Positions 1-12,709 are shown, counted from the first letter of the stretch. The stretch is DNA of 64,000 nt from Sipunculus nudus (GCA_026874595.1 CM049319.1:17456601-17520600), one strand, 5' to 3'. The notes: generated by a model from the letters alone, not told the origin. Translations and numbers: made by a program.

Positions 1-70
1 CTAATATTATCTGTCATTTAAAAACAATTATTTCAACCCTTTCAATGTTCAAATGTCTAATTATTAATAT

Positions 71-129
71 TTTGCGCACGTATTGTTTTATATAAATATA
101 TTTGCGCACGTATTGTTTTATGTAAATAG
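71..129. repeat. Short direct repeat, two copies
   Basis: A stretch of about 29 bp containing TTTGCGCACGTATTGTTTTA occurs twice head to tail. Nothing else is recognisable in the first 550 bases, which are AT-rich and non-coding. Confidence 0.8.
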
Positions 130-561
130 CCTAATTTATATAATAATCTGATTCTGTTGAGGTTTTTCATATGGCGAGATCGCGAAATTTCAGACCCCTG
201 CGTATATGAAGCTTCTGCCAGTTCCTCTGTGTGTCCATGTCGCTCCTTGTTCTGTATTTAATCGCATCGGAGCACAATCATAAACTGAAAGAAATCAGTC
301 AAGCAGTTTTGAGTCATTTTTTAAAGTACCAGTGATGGGGAGAAAAAAAAATGCACCAAAATAGAGAAATTATAATTATGGTAGGTGGCACCACTAATCT
401 TGTATACGAGATGAAATCATGCACAAACACAGTATGCGACCACTTTCTGCGATGACGAAGTTGGAAACAGGTATTACGGTCATGTTTTGGCATAAAGTAT
501 TACAACTCTTTTAGATGACCAGCGTTATTTCGCAATCTTGTGATCAAGACTTGAACACAGC

Positions 562-1008
562 TGTTACAACCCATAATGTAATAACCGGCCCATAATGTAA
601 TAACGGCCCATATTGTAATAAAAACGACCCAAAATGTAATAATCATACCCTGCCCATATTGTAATAAAACTGGCCCATACTGTAATAACGACCCATAATG
701 TAATAAAAAACGGCCCATATTGTAATAACGGCCCATATTGTAATAAAAACGACCCATATTGTAATAATCATACCCTACCCATATTGTAATAAAACGGGAA
801 GTGGGAAAAACGACCCATATTGTAATAACATATTTATATTGTAATAACATATGTTTAAGCACAAGAATGACAGAGCACACGCTTAGTGTCATTTACATAA
901 TATCCTGCCCCCTCCAATACCCTCTCCATGAACCTGTTACTAACCTTAATGAAACCATGGTTCACAATTGAATAAAAAAATCATATTTTCATACACTAAA
1001 ATATAACG

Positions 1009-1054
<46 letters not shown>

Positions 1055-2024
1055 TAATAATAATAATTATTATTATTATTTTAATATATATATATATATA
1101 TAATCTCCCCGCTCTGCGCCCTATGCTCTACCTCTAGAACACAGAAACCGGCATTTTCAAATTGTTGATTTGTTGTTTGGGCTAATTATTTTTAAAAATT
1201 AAATTGTAAACTCTTGAATCACACGAATGACGCATCCAGGTTTTAACTTCAAATACGTGCGTTGAAAGCTCTTAATCTATGCGACGTGTTATACATGTTA
1301 ACCTAAGACATCTTAACCAATACATATATAGGCACAAAAAAATTGCAGCAGTACCTCCATTTATAATTTCCAAATCTCGGGAGGTTTCGAGAGATCATAT
1401 AAAATATTCTCTATGATACATTGAGCAAAACGCACTGAAATTAAAACTTTCATTTATATTTTAAAAAGAATTAAAATACATTAAAATGTATCGATAATGA
1501 GAGTTTTGTATATTTTATCTGTTAAAATTGACAAAATATTTACATTTTGGCGATATACATACATATATATATACACATATATATATTATCTTGTTTAAAT
1601 ACTTTATCACCCTATTTAAACACTGATTCAACAAAAGGATATTCATGAATCATGGCCATATTTCGCTCATATTAGCTTGGTCACCGTTTTAAACAAATAG
1701 TCATTATGTAATCCAGTGGTTTTTCATACTTGTATGTTCACTTACACATTCGTGTCACGAGAAGTCAATATTTGAATTGTCTAAGTTAATTTGCATGAAC
1801 TTTGATTTATAAAATTATTGGCCGTTTTACCCACCTTCGATTTTATTACAATATGGGCCGTGTTACCCACTTGCGATTTTATTACAATATGGGCAGGGTA
1901 TAGTTATTACAATATGGGCCGTTTTTTATTACATTATGGGCTATTATTACATTATGGGTCGTTTTTATTACAATATGGGCCGTTATTACATTATGGGCCA
2001 GTTATTACATTATGGGTCGTAACA
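562..2024. mobile_element. Non-autonomous DNA element with long TIRs (Ginger-like termini)
   Basis: The left end begins TGTTACAACCCATAATG and the right end, read on the minus strand, begins TGTTACGACCCATAATG. About 80 bp of the two arms match almost perfectly. Both arms then continue as arrays of a CCCATATTGTAATAA-type motif, roughly a dozen copies per arm, before diverging. The element is flanked by the 5-bp direct repeat ACAGC at 557-561 and 2025-2029. The interior is AT-rich, includes a (TAA)n tract, and encodes nothing recognisable. TGT...ACA termini with a 4-5 bp duplication are the hallmark of Ginger transposons, which use a Gypsy-like integrase; assignment to that group is inference from the ends alone. 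Apparent ORFs over both arms are only translations of the motif array. Confidence 0.8.
1012..1078. repeat. (TAA)n / (ATT)n microsatellite
   Basis: A run of about 17 TAA units passes into TTA units, inside the TIR element. Confidence 0.9.
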
Positions 2025-2029
2025 ACAGC

Positions 2030-2854
2030 CATTGCACTCTATGAATCCTTGTATTGATATATTCAAGAAATGTGATACAATGGGAGCGATCTTTTCCCTG
2101 TGTTGGAAACGATGATATTTGACCATTGAGAGCTGGAGCTGCATATTCAAAATTTAAAACGCACTCACTGGTATGATTACAATTCTTGCATCTATGTGCA
2201 CCCTGGTTTTTTTAGTGAATTCCTCTGTAGAATCAAATGCTTAATGGAACATTTAAATTTTGTACTATTGATGTCAAATATATATTCAAATTCTCCAATA
2301 AATCTTGCAGAGAAACACAGATAGAACCGATAGCACTGATTCAAACACAAGAGATAATTAATCAGCTAATTCAGCTCACGGAATTCTGATATTATATATA
2401 ATATAATAATGTAAATGATATTTAATTTATGTATGATATATTATTTTATAAACCTATATACATTTATTGACGTCATTTAAATGGGAACTCAGTTCTGAGA
2501 CTTAAGATTAATAAATTTTCATTTAAAATTTGAAATATTTATGTTAAACAGTAAATATTAGATATTTTTCATGAAATATGTATTTTTTTTCTTACTATGT
2601 AATCTCTATATAGATATTAACTCTATTTGCACAAATGATGCCGATTCTGTAAGAGTGGGACCACATACATGATAAAAAAAAAGTGTTCAGCCATATTTAA
2701 TTATTTAATGTATAATATATTATGTTATTTATTTTGTAAAAATTTATTGAAATAGAAACATAATGTGCAAAAACATATTAAAATATTTATTTTATGAATA
2801 TATAATATATTTATTTTTATAACATTTTTAATAAATAATCATTCAAATATATGA

Positions 2855-2905
<51 letters not shown>

Positions 2906-3438
2906 TGTTTTAATATTGATGCTGCTAATATATACCCTCACACAACCATTCGTAAGACCAATCGCTTAATCGTGTAACCGGTCTGGTCCTATCGCACAAG
3001 TAATCGCATGTTCGTAGGTCAATTCGTACGACCATGCGATCAGTCGCACGACAGTTATTCTTTACGTCAGACCAATCGCTCCCAATCGTGTAACACTTGC
3101 ATGTGAACTCAAGAGCACTCGTACAAGCGCACGCGACTTAGTTGTACAACGGTCGCATTCTTTAGACGCTCTAGTTATAACACGGGTGTTGCATTTGTGA
3201 ATATTTTTGCGACACTTGATGCAATCTATGGCGATAACCCTTGTTGCAACCTATCGTGCCACCAAATGGTCGCAAGCGGTCGCACCCGTATTATGAAAGG
3301 GGTTATAGGGAGGAAATAAAACAATTAAATGAACTGGTTTAAACCGATAATTTTTTCATATGGGCGCCTTACTAGACGTGATTGAGTTACAGCTGAAACA
3401 GAAACATTTGACACAACCGAAGTTCGACATACTCGGAC
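2030..3438. other. Non-coding AT-rich stretch
   Basis: No gene is seen. It holds a (TA)n tract near 2862-2901. It also has a more GC-rich patch (about 2935-3310) with scattered ATCGCAC/GTCGCA words, which looks like a decayed repeat that I cannot name. Confidence 0.6.
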
Positions 3439-3444
3439 TTTATT
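3439..3444 (-). promoter_or_regulatory. Possible polyadenylation signal of the BLVRB-like gene
   Basis: AATAAA on the minus strand, about 380 bases past the stop codon of the reductase gene. It is the canonical hexamer, but its use is not shown. Confidence 0.35.
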
Positions 3445-3658
3445 AAATACTTGTTAATAATTATATTTACAGGGAATTCCCTCGACTATAAATGAACGCA
3501 TAACATAAAATAGCACAGATTATTAGAATATAACACGATATGATTAAACTTAAGCCTAGAAATTACAAAGTCGTGAAAAATAAGCACATGCAAACATATT
3601 TGTTTTCAACTCTCATATGATACATTTGAGCGAGTAAACATCTCTGATACTGGCTGGT

Positions 3659-3662
<4 letters not shown>

Positions 3663-3710
<48 letters not shown>
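3663..3710. repeat. (TA)n microsatellite
   Basis: Uninterrupted TA dinucleotides of about 48 bp, just beyond the 3' end of the reductase coding sequence. Confidence 0.95.
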
Positions 3711-3712
<2 letters not shown>

Positions 3713-3822
3713 ATTTTAAGGTTCTACCTGGAGTCCATGAAAAGTGGTTAAATCATGTTGGCATTTTTTTATCATAATATTATTATCATATATTTATCAT
3801 ATATGTGTCTATCGGAAAAGAG

Positions 3823-4949
3823 TCAAGCCACGCCAATGGCAACCGCCTTGTTTGACCACTGTCCACTCTCCGTGATGTCCAGCATGAACCTCGCCACGTC
3901 TGCCCTCTCTATTTTTCTTTGCGCCTCTGGCACCCACTGCCCCTCGTTAGTTAGAATTGGCTTATCTTAAGAAAAAAAATGTGACTTATGTATGCATGTA
4001 AATCCCCGCTTGTGCACATGTAATACCAAATTAAGAGGTATTGTTTAGGAAATATTCATCAATATGCTGTAACTTAAAGATTAAAGCGTTAACAAATAGA
4101 TTGTTTTTATTTTGGCACTTTTTGAGTAAACCACAGAAGATGTCTAAGGGTTATGACCTATTTTCAGTCATCGAGTTATTCATAAAACTGTTACCCAGTT
4201 ACTTAGATTTTAGTGTCGTAAAACGGCAACATATAGGACAGGTTTTGCCATCTGGCGGCAAATTGCAGAACTTATTCATGCATGCTTGCCTGGCCTTAGT
4301 CTTATATTCTGTATTTCCGTGGCAAACATAATTCCTAAGGACTGTCATGTCTATATATTACTCTGTTTGTGTAAACATGATTTCAGTGTGCAGGTGTTAC
4401 GGATATCAGATGTATATCTTATAAACTTACTTTTTTTCATTTTAATAATTAACAGCATTTTCTTTTATATATGATAAATAGAGATAAAAATGTTATTGCG
4501 AATCTTTAATCAATTAGCGGACCCAACAAAGGTAACTGCATAGCACATAGAAATTCCAAAAATATTACAGTCCTTACAATCATAATTAAAATAATTACAA
4601 ATATGAAAGTGAACTTATTGAAATTGTTAGAATGGTATCATTTACCAGTGACTTGTCCAATTCCCAACCCAGGAGGTCGCACGCTTGTGAACTGTATGTC
4701 TTGACATTCGTTGGCCATGAAGTCCTCCATCCGTGCCATGTCAGCCAGGACATGTCCGATAAACAGAGGTTTAACGAACCACTCAATAAAGAAAGGGTTG
4801 CCGGGTTCAGCTAAAAAACAGAGTAAACAAAACTTAAAGTTTACGTGACGTCACGGGTGTTTGCGTTAAATAGCACTGAATTTTCATAATACTGAATAGC
4901 CGCCCCCCGAAGAAGCAAAAATATTTAAAATCCATTAGGATGTTTAATG

Positions 4950-5002
<53 letters not shown>

Positions 5003-8000
5003 TATATATATTCCAATATATGTAATTTTTATGATTACGCTCCAAGCTAAATACATATTATAGGATTATTTTTTTTTTTCATATTTGTTACTATTTTACC
5101 CATGACGATTACATTGGGTTTTGTAACGAGATATATACATGTTCTCTTCTCCAAAGGCATCACCTTTAATTTTGAAGACAACTACAATTTTTTATTTTGG
5201 CTATAAATTGCACGGTTAGGTTCTAAGGGTAACTAGAATATGGGTAGTCGACAAGCGACTATGTGTATCCGCTAGAATCAGAGCAGGACGGGTGAAGTGA
5301 GGCATGGATTGCGTGGCAAGGGGAAATAGAGTTAAGCAATTCAGATGGGCACCCTGTGTGATATAGATCATATTTGTAATTTGCAAAGCACAGTAAAACA
5401 ATGCAATATTGTGCAAATATTTTTTCAATTAATAGAAATAGCGGTATAACCATAATTGCCTCTGCAAGGAGTGTATGCGTATAGTCGCATTCGTGTGTGT
5501 CTGTTTGTGTGTGTTTGTTCACTTCACTTCTCATACAATCATGAACGAAATCGCTGAAATTTTCAGGGCCTTTCAGGAAAGGGCCCAGAAAGAAATGGTC
5601 AGATTTTTTTGTGGATTCGGCACACAATCCGGATTCAGGAAAGTCACCAAAGAATATTCACAAACGAACGGTCACTTATACACGAATAAACTGTTGATAA
5701 GGACCGTTAATGAATGCCCACATGGAGGAGGTTGTATTCCTTAGAATCAGATTTCTAGTTTTGGAAATATGACCTGTGGCATCCTGGAGAAATGCCACTG
5801 GGTTGCAACACGAAAGTACTATGAGGACACCGTCCAGGTGAAAATCTATCTGTGGAGAGGCAAGAAGACGTGTATCGGGAAGATTTAGAGGAATTTTTCG
5901 ACCACAACCAAATCCTCAAAATATACTAGGATGCTCTGAAGGTAATTGAATAATATAATGTTTTGAGAAAATGGACAAGAAATGTTATTTATTTATTTAT
6001 TCATTTCACGTTATGATAAACATTATGTGTGTAAGGGTCAACCTCAGAAGGGGTAGAACCCTCTAGAGGTGGAGGAACTCGGACGATCCGGAGAAAACCA
6101 CTTGCCTTCGCCTGACAACTACAACCCACTCTCAGCCAATAGAACATGGGACCCCATCTGAGAGAGCCGAGCGTTGTCAGGGCCCTGGCCAAGGCCAACT
6201 AAGTCATGTATAACGAGTGCTCAAGCATACACAGCTCCAGGCATTACACTCGCACATGAGTGACTGAAGGGCTAATGATGACTCCAGCAAAGATTTTACT
6301 CCGACTTCACGTTTCCTGCCTGCCTGAAGTATAGTGAATTTAATAATGTCAGGTCCTTCGGGGTATACACAGCTCCTAGACCAAAAGTAACGCAGGAGTG
6401 ACAGAAGAAGGGTGACTTGAAGAATGTCAGGTCCTTGGGGACAAAAAGTTAACGCGAGAGTATAGAATCCGGCCTACATTTCTTAGATGGGTCTAAACTG
6501 ACTGGACCGTCTCATATTAGTTGTAATCAACATAAGCCATGACATGCCTCTTACTTCTCCAATACACGATTCCTAAACATCATTACGTCCGTCCATATAC
6601 ACGCATAACCGCGTCCATGTTGGCCGGATTCTATACTCGCTACAAAGCTGATTTGTTTGTATCCCATGTGCAGCTGACCGGTCGATTAAAATGATACTTT
6701 ATATGAGCAACGAACTAAAATGTCTTGTTTTTGAGGCAAGTAGGATGTAACAATGACAGGTAATTAATCACAAAATGCACATTTTACGATTTTGAGACGA
6801 CAGTGAGACTTAAAACTTTGACTATAGATGAATCTTAACATTTGATATGTTGGCGGACTCACATTTTGTGCACCATGCCGTGACTGCCATAAAGCGTTTG
6901 ACGTTGTTGGTCCTCATAGCTGTAACGATGGCCTTTGCGGTCGCGCTGTATAACGTAACATAATTACGTGATTTGTCCCCTCCTAGGGCTGAGAGTATTA
7001 CGTCACAGCCTTCAAATGCTGACACAAGCGACTCGCTGGACTTGGGATCGGCCTGCACAACCTGTAGTTAAAAAACACACACACAAATGATCCATGAGTC
7101 ATGATGCTCAGCTATTTTTCAATTAACTAAGGTCTGAATCTAAGCATACAAAGTTTTTTTTTCACACAAGCAGAAGACTTTAAAAAAAGTCTGACATTCC
7201 AACAGAATTTGTACAAATGGCTCATCATCATAAAGGCATATAACAATGCGGTGAATATAATGAAATACTAGTATGAAAGATCAGTGATCAATTAATAGAT
7301 ATATTGATATGTCGTATAATAATAATACGGGATTCATTCTTGCAAGACTACCATCATAACCAGAAAAACCGTGCATGCTTTTTACACGCAGCAAGTATTT
7401 CAGGGTCTCAACCCGAGGGCTGACACAGGGCCAAGCATCAGACCAACAATAGCATAATGTCACGGAGGTCAAACTTGGGAGTTGGATGCACAATGCGACA
7501 CCACGCTCTCATTGGTCAGATTACAATTCTTTGCCCTTTGCCAGCCTTGGTGGTGAAACCCGGAGAATGAAAACAAATAATGCAATAAAAAGCAGCGGTG
7601 ATAGCGAAGGAGATATAAAAACTACTGTAATGTGTAGCCGCATCGTGTGGAGTATACTCTCCAGCTTTAACTGTCTTTCCGGTAGCAAATTTTATTTGTG
7701 CTGCATTTTTGTTTTTAAATATAACCATCAGAAAACAAAGAGCATACCCTATTGCCGAATAATATAATGATTTAATAGTTTTATAGAATCGGTCTAAAAT
7801 AGAGAATTTGGACAAAAGTTAGGTTGCTATTTGTAGGTTTTTTACTGAGAAATCCTCGACATTGTCCGTGTTAAACGATTTAAAAAGTTGTATATCGTAA
7901 AGTAAATGCTAATAAATGCTCAAAACGCTCATATACAATGTAACATGATGAAAAGGATGCATCGACATGAAGCGCACTATTCCTATGTACCAACAGACTG

Positions 8001-8043
8001 TCATATAGAATTTCACTCTTAATTCATTCATAATATTCATATA

Positions 8044-8123
<80 letters not shown>

Positions 8124-8697
8124 AACTCGAGATCAAACGTTAATGGTTAAAATGAAAATTAAAGGGCCTCTGCCTTTGATGAACTCATTTCCCTCAGCAG
8201 ATTTTCCCCTTTACTTCATTTTATGCTGAATAAATATAACAAGATTGTGCAGCTTTAAAAGGTCCTTAAAATATGCCCTCAGTGTTTTCCAAAATGAAAG
8301 AGTATTAATGTACAAATTTATTGTAAAAAATCAAGATAACTTTTTTTTTTTAAAGTTTTCTGAGGAAAATTATTTCACAGAGAGCAAAAAATGAATATCG
8401 GCGATAAATATATAAAGAACCATTAAACTCTTTTGTTTCTCATCACTGGGTTAAAGAAAATGTGTTTTATAATTTAAAAAAAGGGCTCGGAGGGAGATGA
8501 TACGCTGAATCAATGCCCATGTTACAGATACGAGTGTCCATGGCAGCATCAAATTGGCTTACCTGTAAATTTTCATGTTTAGCCGAGACTTTACCGGGGT
8601 TTCTGACCACAGCTACCACGTGATGACCACGGTTAAGTGCCTGGGCTACAATATGTTCTCCAGTGCGTCCTGTCGCTCCTAACACAGCTAACTTCAT
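3823..8697 (-). CDS. BLVRB-like NAD(P)-binding flavin/biliverdin reductase, 4 exons, complete
   Basis: Four minus-strand exons join in phase: 8697-8563 (ATG start), 7061-6863, 4810-4646 and 3965-3823 (TGA). The donors are GTAAGC, GTGAGT and GTAAAT, and every acceptor is AG, three of them after a T-rich tract. The product is 213 aa, close to human BLVRB (about 206). Visible hallmarks are an N-terminal beta strand with Rossmann motif GATGRTG (residues 7-13), VVAVVRNPGK, the DVILSALGG strand/loop, the family TAWCTK segment (about 106-111), TSVRPPGLG, and the C-terminal helix ERADVARFML. BLVRB-family enzymes reduce flavins, biliverdin IX-beta or other small molecules with NADPH in the cytosol; the substrate here is not determinable. 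The introns (about 1.5, 2.05 and 0.68 kb) hold microsatellites and interspersed repeats. It could be a paralogue of the family rather than the BLVRB orthologue. Confidence 0.88.
4960..4996. repeat. (TA)n microsatellite in intron 2 of the reductase gene
   Basis: A run of about 18 TA units with TTTATATA flanks. Confidence 0.9.
5456..5742 (-). repeat. Interspersed repeat, CCTCCGCC/GGCGGAGG family, copy 1
   Basis: It shares with copies at 27.95, 28.55, 43.7, 48.0 and 61.6 kb an ordered set of blocks: GTTTGTTCA, ATGAACGAAATC, TGAAATTTTCAGGG, GGATTCAGGAA and a terminal near-inverted CCTCCGCC/GGCGGAGG pair. The copy is antisense to the CCTCCGCC-first orientation used here. It lies in intron 2 of the reductase gene and encodes nothing convincing. 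It is probably a MITE or SINE; the class is not settled. Confidence 0.65.
8048..8120. repeat. (AT)n microsatellite in intron 1 of the reductase gene
   Basis: About 36 uninterrupted AT units. Confidence 0.95.
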
Positions 8698-10179
8698 TAT
8701 TGCTCAAAAGGTCGCAGCCCTTTTATTTAACACCTGTAGCTTGGAAACAGTTATGGTCTTTCGATGTAACATGCGACTTTTTAAACACCTACAAATTGAG
8801 TCCGCGGCAACATTCGCGCACGGTCAAGATCTGACTGACATTTCATGTCAGACTGCGTAGGGTCGGACTCACAAGAGTACACATCAGCAGGGTATGATTT
8901 GTGGGCGTTCAGAACAACGGCCCACAATGCACCGGGGCTACATACAAAGATGGCGTGAATATAAATGTAGTGATGAGGGTAATGTAGACCGTTTAATTAC
9001 GTTGTATAACAAATGTTTCAAGGCAAATTACATAAACATGGGTGTTTTTTGTGGAGTTCACGGAACCAATAGTATGCGCATGTGAAATGTAAACAAAAGG
9101 TGTTTCCTTGAATGTAACAAAACTTTGAGAGTTGAGACAAGCAGTCCCAGGAGTTCAACGTGCGTAACTAGAAGCGGTACGTTTTGAAAAGAAATTTCTT
9201 CCGGAAGGGTAGACATAACCTTGAAGAGAGGGTACGCGCTTGCGCGCCTGGTTTGACCCGCTGTTTCACCACCTCCTTTTCACATCCTTCGTGGAATAAG
9301 TGTTTGTATTGTTGAACAGGATTTTTCAAAGGGGGGAGGGGGGTTCCTAGGAAACATGAGAGGTACCTCTGCTTGACCCCAAAGGGAGAAATACCTACCT
9401 TCCATAGAAACAGACTTATTTTATAATATGAGAAACCAATCTAGATTTCACAGCACTTATGGAGGTCAAGGTCATTGGTCACATGTGTATGCAAAAACAC
9501 AGGCACTTGTTTCCAGCACCAAAATGGCCTAGAAACCGTAGACACAATGAGTATGGGCGATATACACGCTATAAAAGAACAAGGTAATGAACTCCACCGC
9601 TACGCGGGCAAGACAACTTTTTTTTCACAAAGTCCGAATTCCGAAGAAATATCCGCTTCACAAGCATGATCGCATGCCTTTTAGTTGAAAACATCTTTAT
9701 TAACAAGATTAAAATTTCAAAAATAAAACTTCTCTACACTAACCACGAATTCCAGCACGTTTAATCCAGCTGCGACACCGTCATTTGTCATGTATACATT
9801 TACTAGTTGCGGAAGTTGACGTCATCCCGGGCTGAATGGATTTCCCCCTGAGCTGGCCGCTGTGATTGGCTCCATGGGACCAGTCATTTTCTAGAACCAT
9901 TTTAGGCGCACTATTCAAACAGCTGTCAAATTGTCTATGAAGTTGAAAATCAGTGAGCATGGCATGCAAACACAACCAGGACCATTATGTCACTTGTTTT
10001 GTATACATTAACGTCTGTTTTATAACCATAACATACATTAAGCCCGGGATGACGCGTTCGTTTCCGGAGAACTCCTCTGAGACTACTGGGCGGATTTTTC
10101 CGAAACTTACACCAATTATCGGGTCACATGTGAACTGGTGCCTAACCAATCGGCCTTGACCCATTTACCTTTCCTCTCT

Positions 10180-10565
10180 GCCCAGCGTCCGTTTGTGCGT
10201 CTGTTTCCACACATAAACCCACATATCTCGGGAACCGTTCGACCAATGAGGAAAAAAAAAATTACACAAATGTAGCCCTTGGATAGCTTTATAACATACA
10301 CAAAAATGGTGGCGCCACCTGCAGCCATTTTCACACAGCGTCCATCTGTTTGTCTGCCTTGGGTTAAAATTACTCATATCTCTGCAGTGGTTTGACCAAA
10401 TTACTTGAAATTCGGCATGCGTATACATTCCGCATAGCTTTCTTGATTTTATGACAGGTGGCGCCACTTACATTCACGTTCACGCTGTAGACATCCATGC
10501 TTATATCTCCGGACTCGTTTAACCAATCAGGAAAAAAATCTTACACAAATGTAGCCCTTGGATGT
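10180..10565. repeat. Degenerate tandem repeat, about 140-bp unit
   Basis: The block CATATCTC...CGACCAAT...GAGG recurs near 10222, 10374 and 10503. The first and third copies also share ACACAAATGTAGCCCTTGGA. The copies are diverged and non-coding. Confidence 0.7.
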
Positions 10566-11269
10566 TGTGGTGTGGTCCATTTTGAATAATGTGATCAATA
10601 GGCAAACGAGAGTAAATACAAAGTAACATATTTCAAAGTGTGAGGAATCTTGATTATCAGACAATATGATCTACAAAATAGCTGCAGTTTCGACAGTAAA
10701 GAGGTCGGTACTGTCATTAAACTGTATTGGGAACCACTTTTAATTAAAGGAATTGTTAATGGTGAGGCATAATGTTCTAAAATGCACCAACGTCTGCCCC
10801 CCCCCATGCCTCTCCCCTATGGATGACAAACCTACAGTTACAAAACAGGACACAACGGTCAAGATCTGATGTCATAAATAATATTGTGAGAACTTAATGA
10901 AAATAATTGTTCCAGGATGAAAATAATTTATTGTTCAAAATACACATATACATGTACACATATTTCACACATTATATACATAATAATATACAAAAATATA
11001 TATGCTCAAAAAGCCGATGGAAATATACAAGTTCAGTTGTAGGAGGTCATTTAAATGTCTGCTAAATTTGGTTATAGTTTTCTTTTTAATTGCAATTTGA
11101 TACCGTGGGACAGTCCTTTCACGCAAAACACGTTTCCGATGTCCTTGCTTTTCAGCAACTGCGGCTTCTCTTGTTCTGAAGAAATCGACACTTGTAGTTT
11201 CACGTGATTACTTGCGGTGTTATGCTTTGTGTGAACTGACGAAATCGCCGAAGGTTTTGTTGCCTCTAC

Positions 11270-11445
11270 CACGTTAGTGTTTGCGTGTGTGTTTGTTCAC
11301 AAAGTATCATCCCCAATCTTAAACGATTCATATGAAATTTTCAGGGCAGTGTGGGAATGGGCTTTTGATTTGAGTTGGTGTGGATCGGGCAAATAAACCG
11401 GATTCAGAAATATTATCAAATAATATTCACAAACGTACAGTCATT
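11270..11445 (-). repeat. CCTCCGCC-family interspersed repeat, partial copy
   Basis: It contains GTGTGTTTGTTCA, ATGAAATTTTCAGGG, GGGAATGGGC, GGTGTGGATC and AACCGGATTCAG in the family order. Its ends are eroded. Confidence 0.6.
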
Positions 11446-11628
11446 ATAGTATGCACAAATTGACAAACATCGGCAAATTTTCAGCTGAAGGATGACGCAG
11501 CCTTTTCCTAAGACGAGATCCAACGATTTCCTTAATTATCGCCCCTTTGTCTGAAGTTTTCGTGTCTTCCTTGTCTGTCAGGTATCTTGCTATTAAGTCT
11601 TTTAAGTGTTTTGTACATATATACCTTG

Positions 11629-11795
11629 TGGGGCAGGACGTAGCCTGGTGGTTAGGCTTTCGTCTTTAGAGCTAGAGGTCTACGGTTCGAACCCTGAAGG
11701 TGCCTCAATGGCATTATGGTGAAATCTTACTTTAGGCTGAGAGGTTCTTTCTTATGGTGAAATCTTGCTTTAGGCTGAGAGGTTCGTTCTTATAG
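11629..11795 (+). mobile_element. tRNA-derived SINE
   Basis: A Pol III type 2 promoter is clear: A-box-like TAGCCTGGTGG at 11641-11651 and a perfect B box GGTTCGAACCC at 11684-11694, at tRNA-like spacing. The flanking bases do not fold as a functional tRNA. Downstream, a block of about 45 bp containing ATGGTGAAATCTT and TTTAGGCTGAGAGGTTC is present twice. This looks like a SINE head with a duplicated body segment. Confidence 0.75.
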
Positions 11796-12039
11796 TTGAC
11801 TTTTTTATTATTACTGAACCCTTGTTTAAAACCTGATAGAAATGGGCTTTATGATAACAAATCATTCTGATCATATGGATACCTTCATTCTCATTCAATA
11901 GACAGTACCACTGATAGGGCCATGGACCTACCCTCTAAAATATTTACCTTGTGACATTTGGAAAAACTTTAATAATGTCTATGACAATGGTTTTTTCTTG
12001 TTATTGTAGCATTACTTGTGTGGCAGATATTTCCGCGTC

Positions 12040-12705
12040 AAGTTTACGCTTTATGTGCGACAGGACCGGTGTCAAACGATCCATTCCAGTATAGATACAG
12101 GGGTCCATTCGTTATCGGATGATCCTTAGTGTCACTTTTCACCAAACGCCTTTTTTTTTGTAAACGATGGATGTGACGTAGCAGGCACTAAGGGTAAATG
12201 TTCGATTATAACTATAAATGGTCGGGTTCCGAGACAACAAAGGAGCGCAAGTCGGACATTTGTTCATTTGTGTATACAGTGTATAAAATGATTCAAAGTA
12301 TTTTCCCTTTGGATTTGACGACTCTATGGACAAAGGATGGTCGTGAAGCATTAAAAGTACTTGAAGTACTGTCATTGGCTATGTTTTGCCATACTTTTGC
12401 CCTTAATTTGGCAATGGTGTGTTTTCGCATCTTCAACTTGCTTTAGTTTGTAGGGAATGTCGGCATTGTCATTGCATGGCTTCATCTCCCAGGCGCTTGT
12501 AAGCTTCTTTTGGAGGCTGATGCTTAGCCGCATCCTTTATTTTCCCAATGGTCTCTGAATTTTTCCTAATGTATTGATTTACTGAGCCTTTGACATTACC
12601 AAGTATGAGGGCAGATTCGGTATGTTCACCTGGATATTCAACAATGGCCACAACTGAAAATGTGGCATATGCACTGGAATGTTTAACCAGATGTATTTGA
12701 TTCAT
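12040..12705 (-). pseudogene. Broken transposon-derived coding remnant
   Basis: The minus strand keeps one open piece (12705-12469; TFSVVAIVEYPGEHT, PPKEAYKRLGDEAM). After a few stops and frame changes there is a second (12375-12139; QVLLMLHDHP, then TFTLSACYVTSIVYKK) and traces of a third (HPITNGPLYLYWNGSF). From memory this order matches a repeated, transposase-associated protein family common in marine invertebrate genomes (MULE-like DDE type), but I cannot confirm the family. It is broken by several lesions and is not functional. The plus-strand ORF across it is a shadow. Confidence 0.5.
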
Positions 12706-12709
12706 TGTA

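Larger units (their letters stand above)
8698..11600. other. Intergenic, no gene recognised
   Basis: This lies upstream of the reductase gene and should contain its promoter, though no TATA box is clear. A 13-base inverted pair (GTCATCCCGGGCT near 9822, AGCCCGGGATGAC near 10041) encloses about 210 bp and may mark a small MITE. No splice-consistent exons were found. Confidence 0.6.

Noticed and set aside
500-892. 130-codon minus-strand ORF and matching plus ORF at 1818-2057
   Set aside because: They are translations of the CCCATATTGTAATAA motif arrays in the TIRs, not proteins.
2935-3310. GC-richer patch with ATCGCAC words as an ncRNA or array
   Set aside because: The words are irregularly spaced and no stable structure or unit could be defined.
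7516-7815. 99-codon minus-strand ORF with two hydrophobic segments in the reductase intron
   Set aside because: No start context, splice partner or recognised family; probably chance in intron sequence.
9822-10053. 13-base inverted pair GTCATCCCGGGCT as a MITE
   Set aside because: The inverted match is short, the flanks show no clear target duplication, and no second copy was seen.
11641-11694. Functional tRNA gene
   Set aside because: A and B boxes are good, but the acceptor and anticodon arms do not pair convincingly; a SINE head explains it better.
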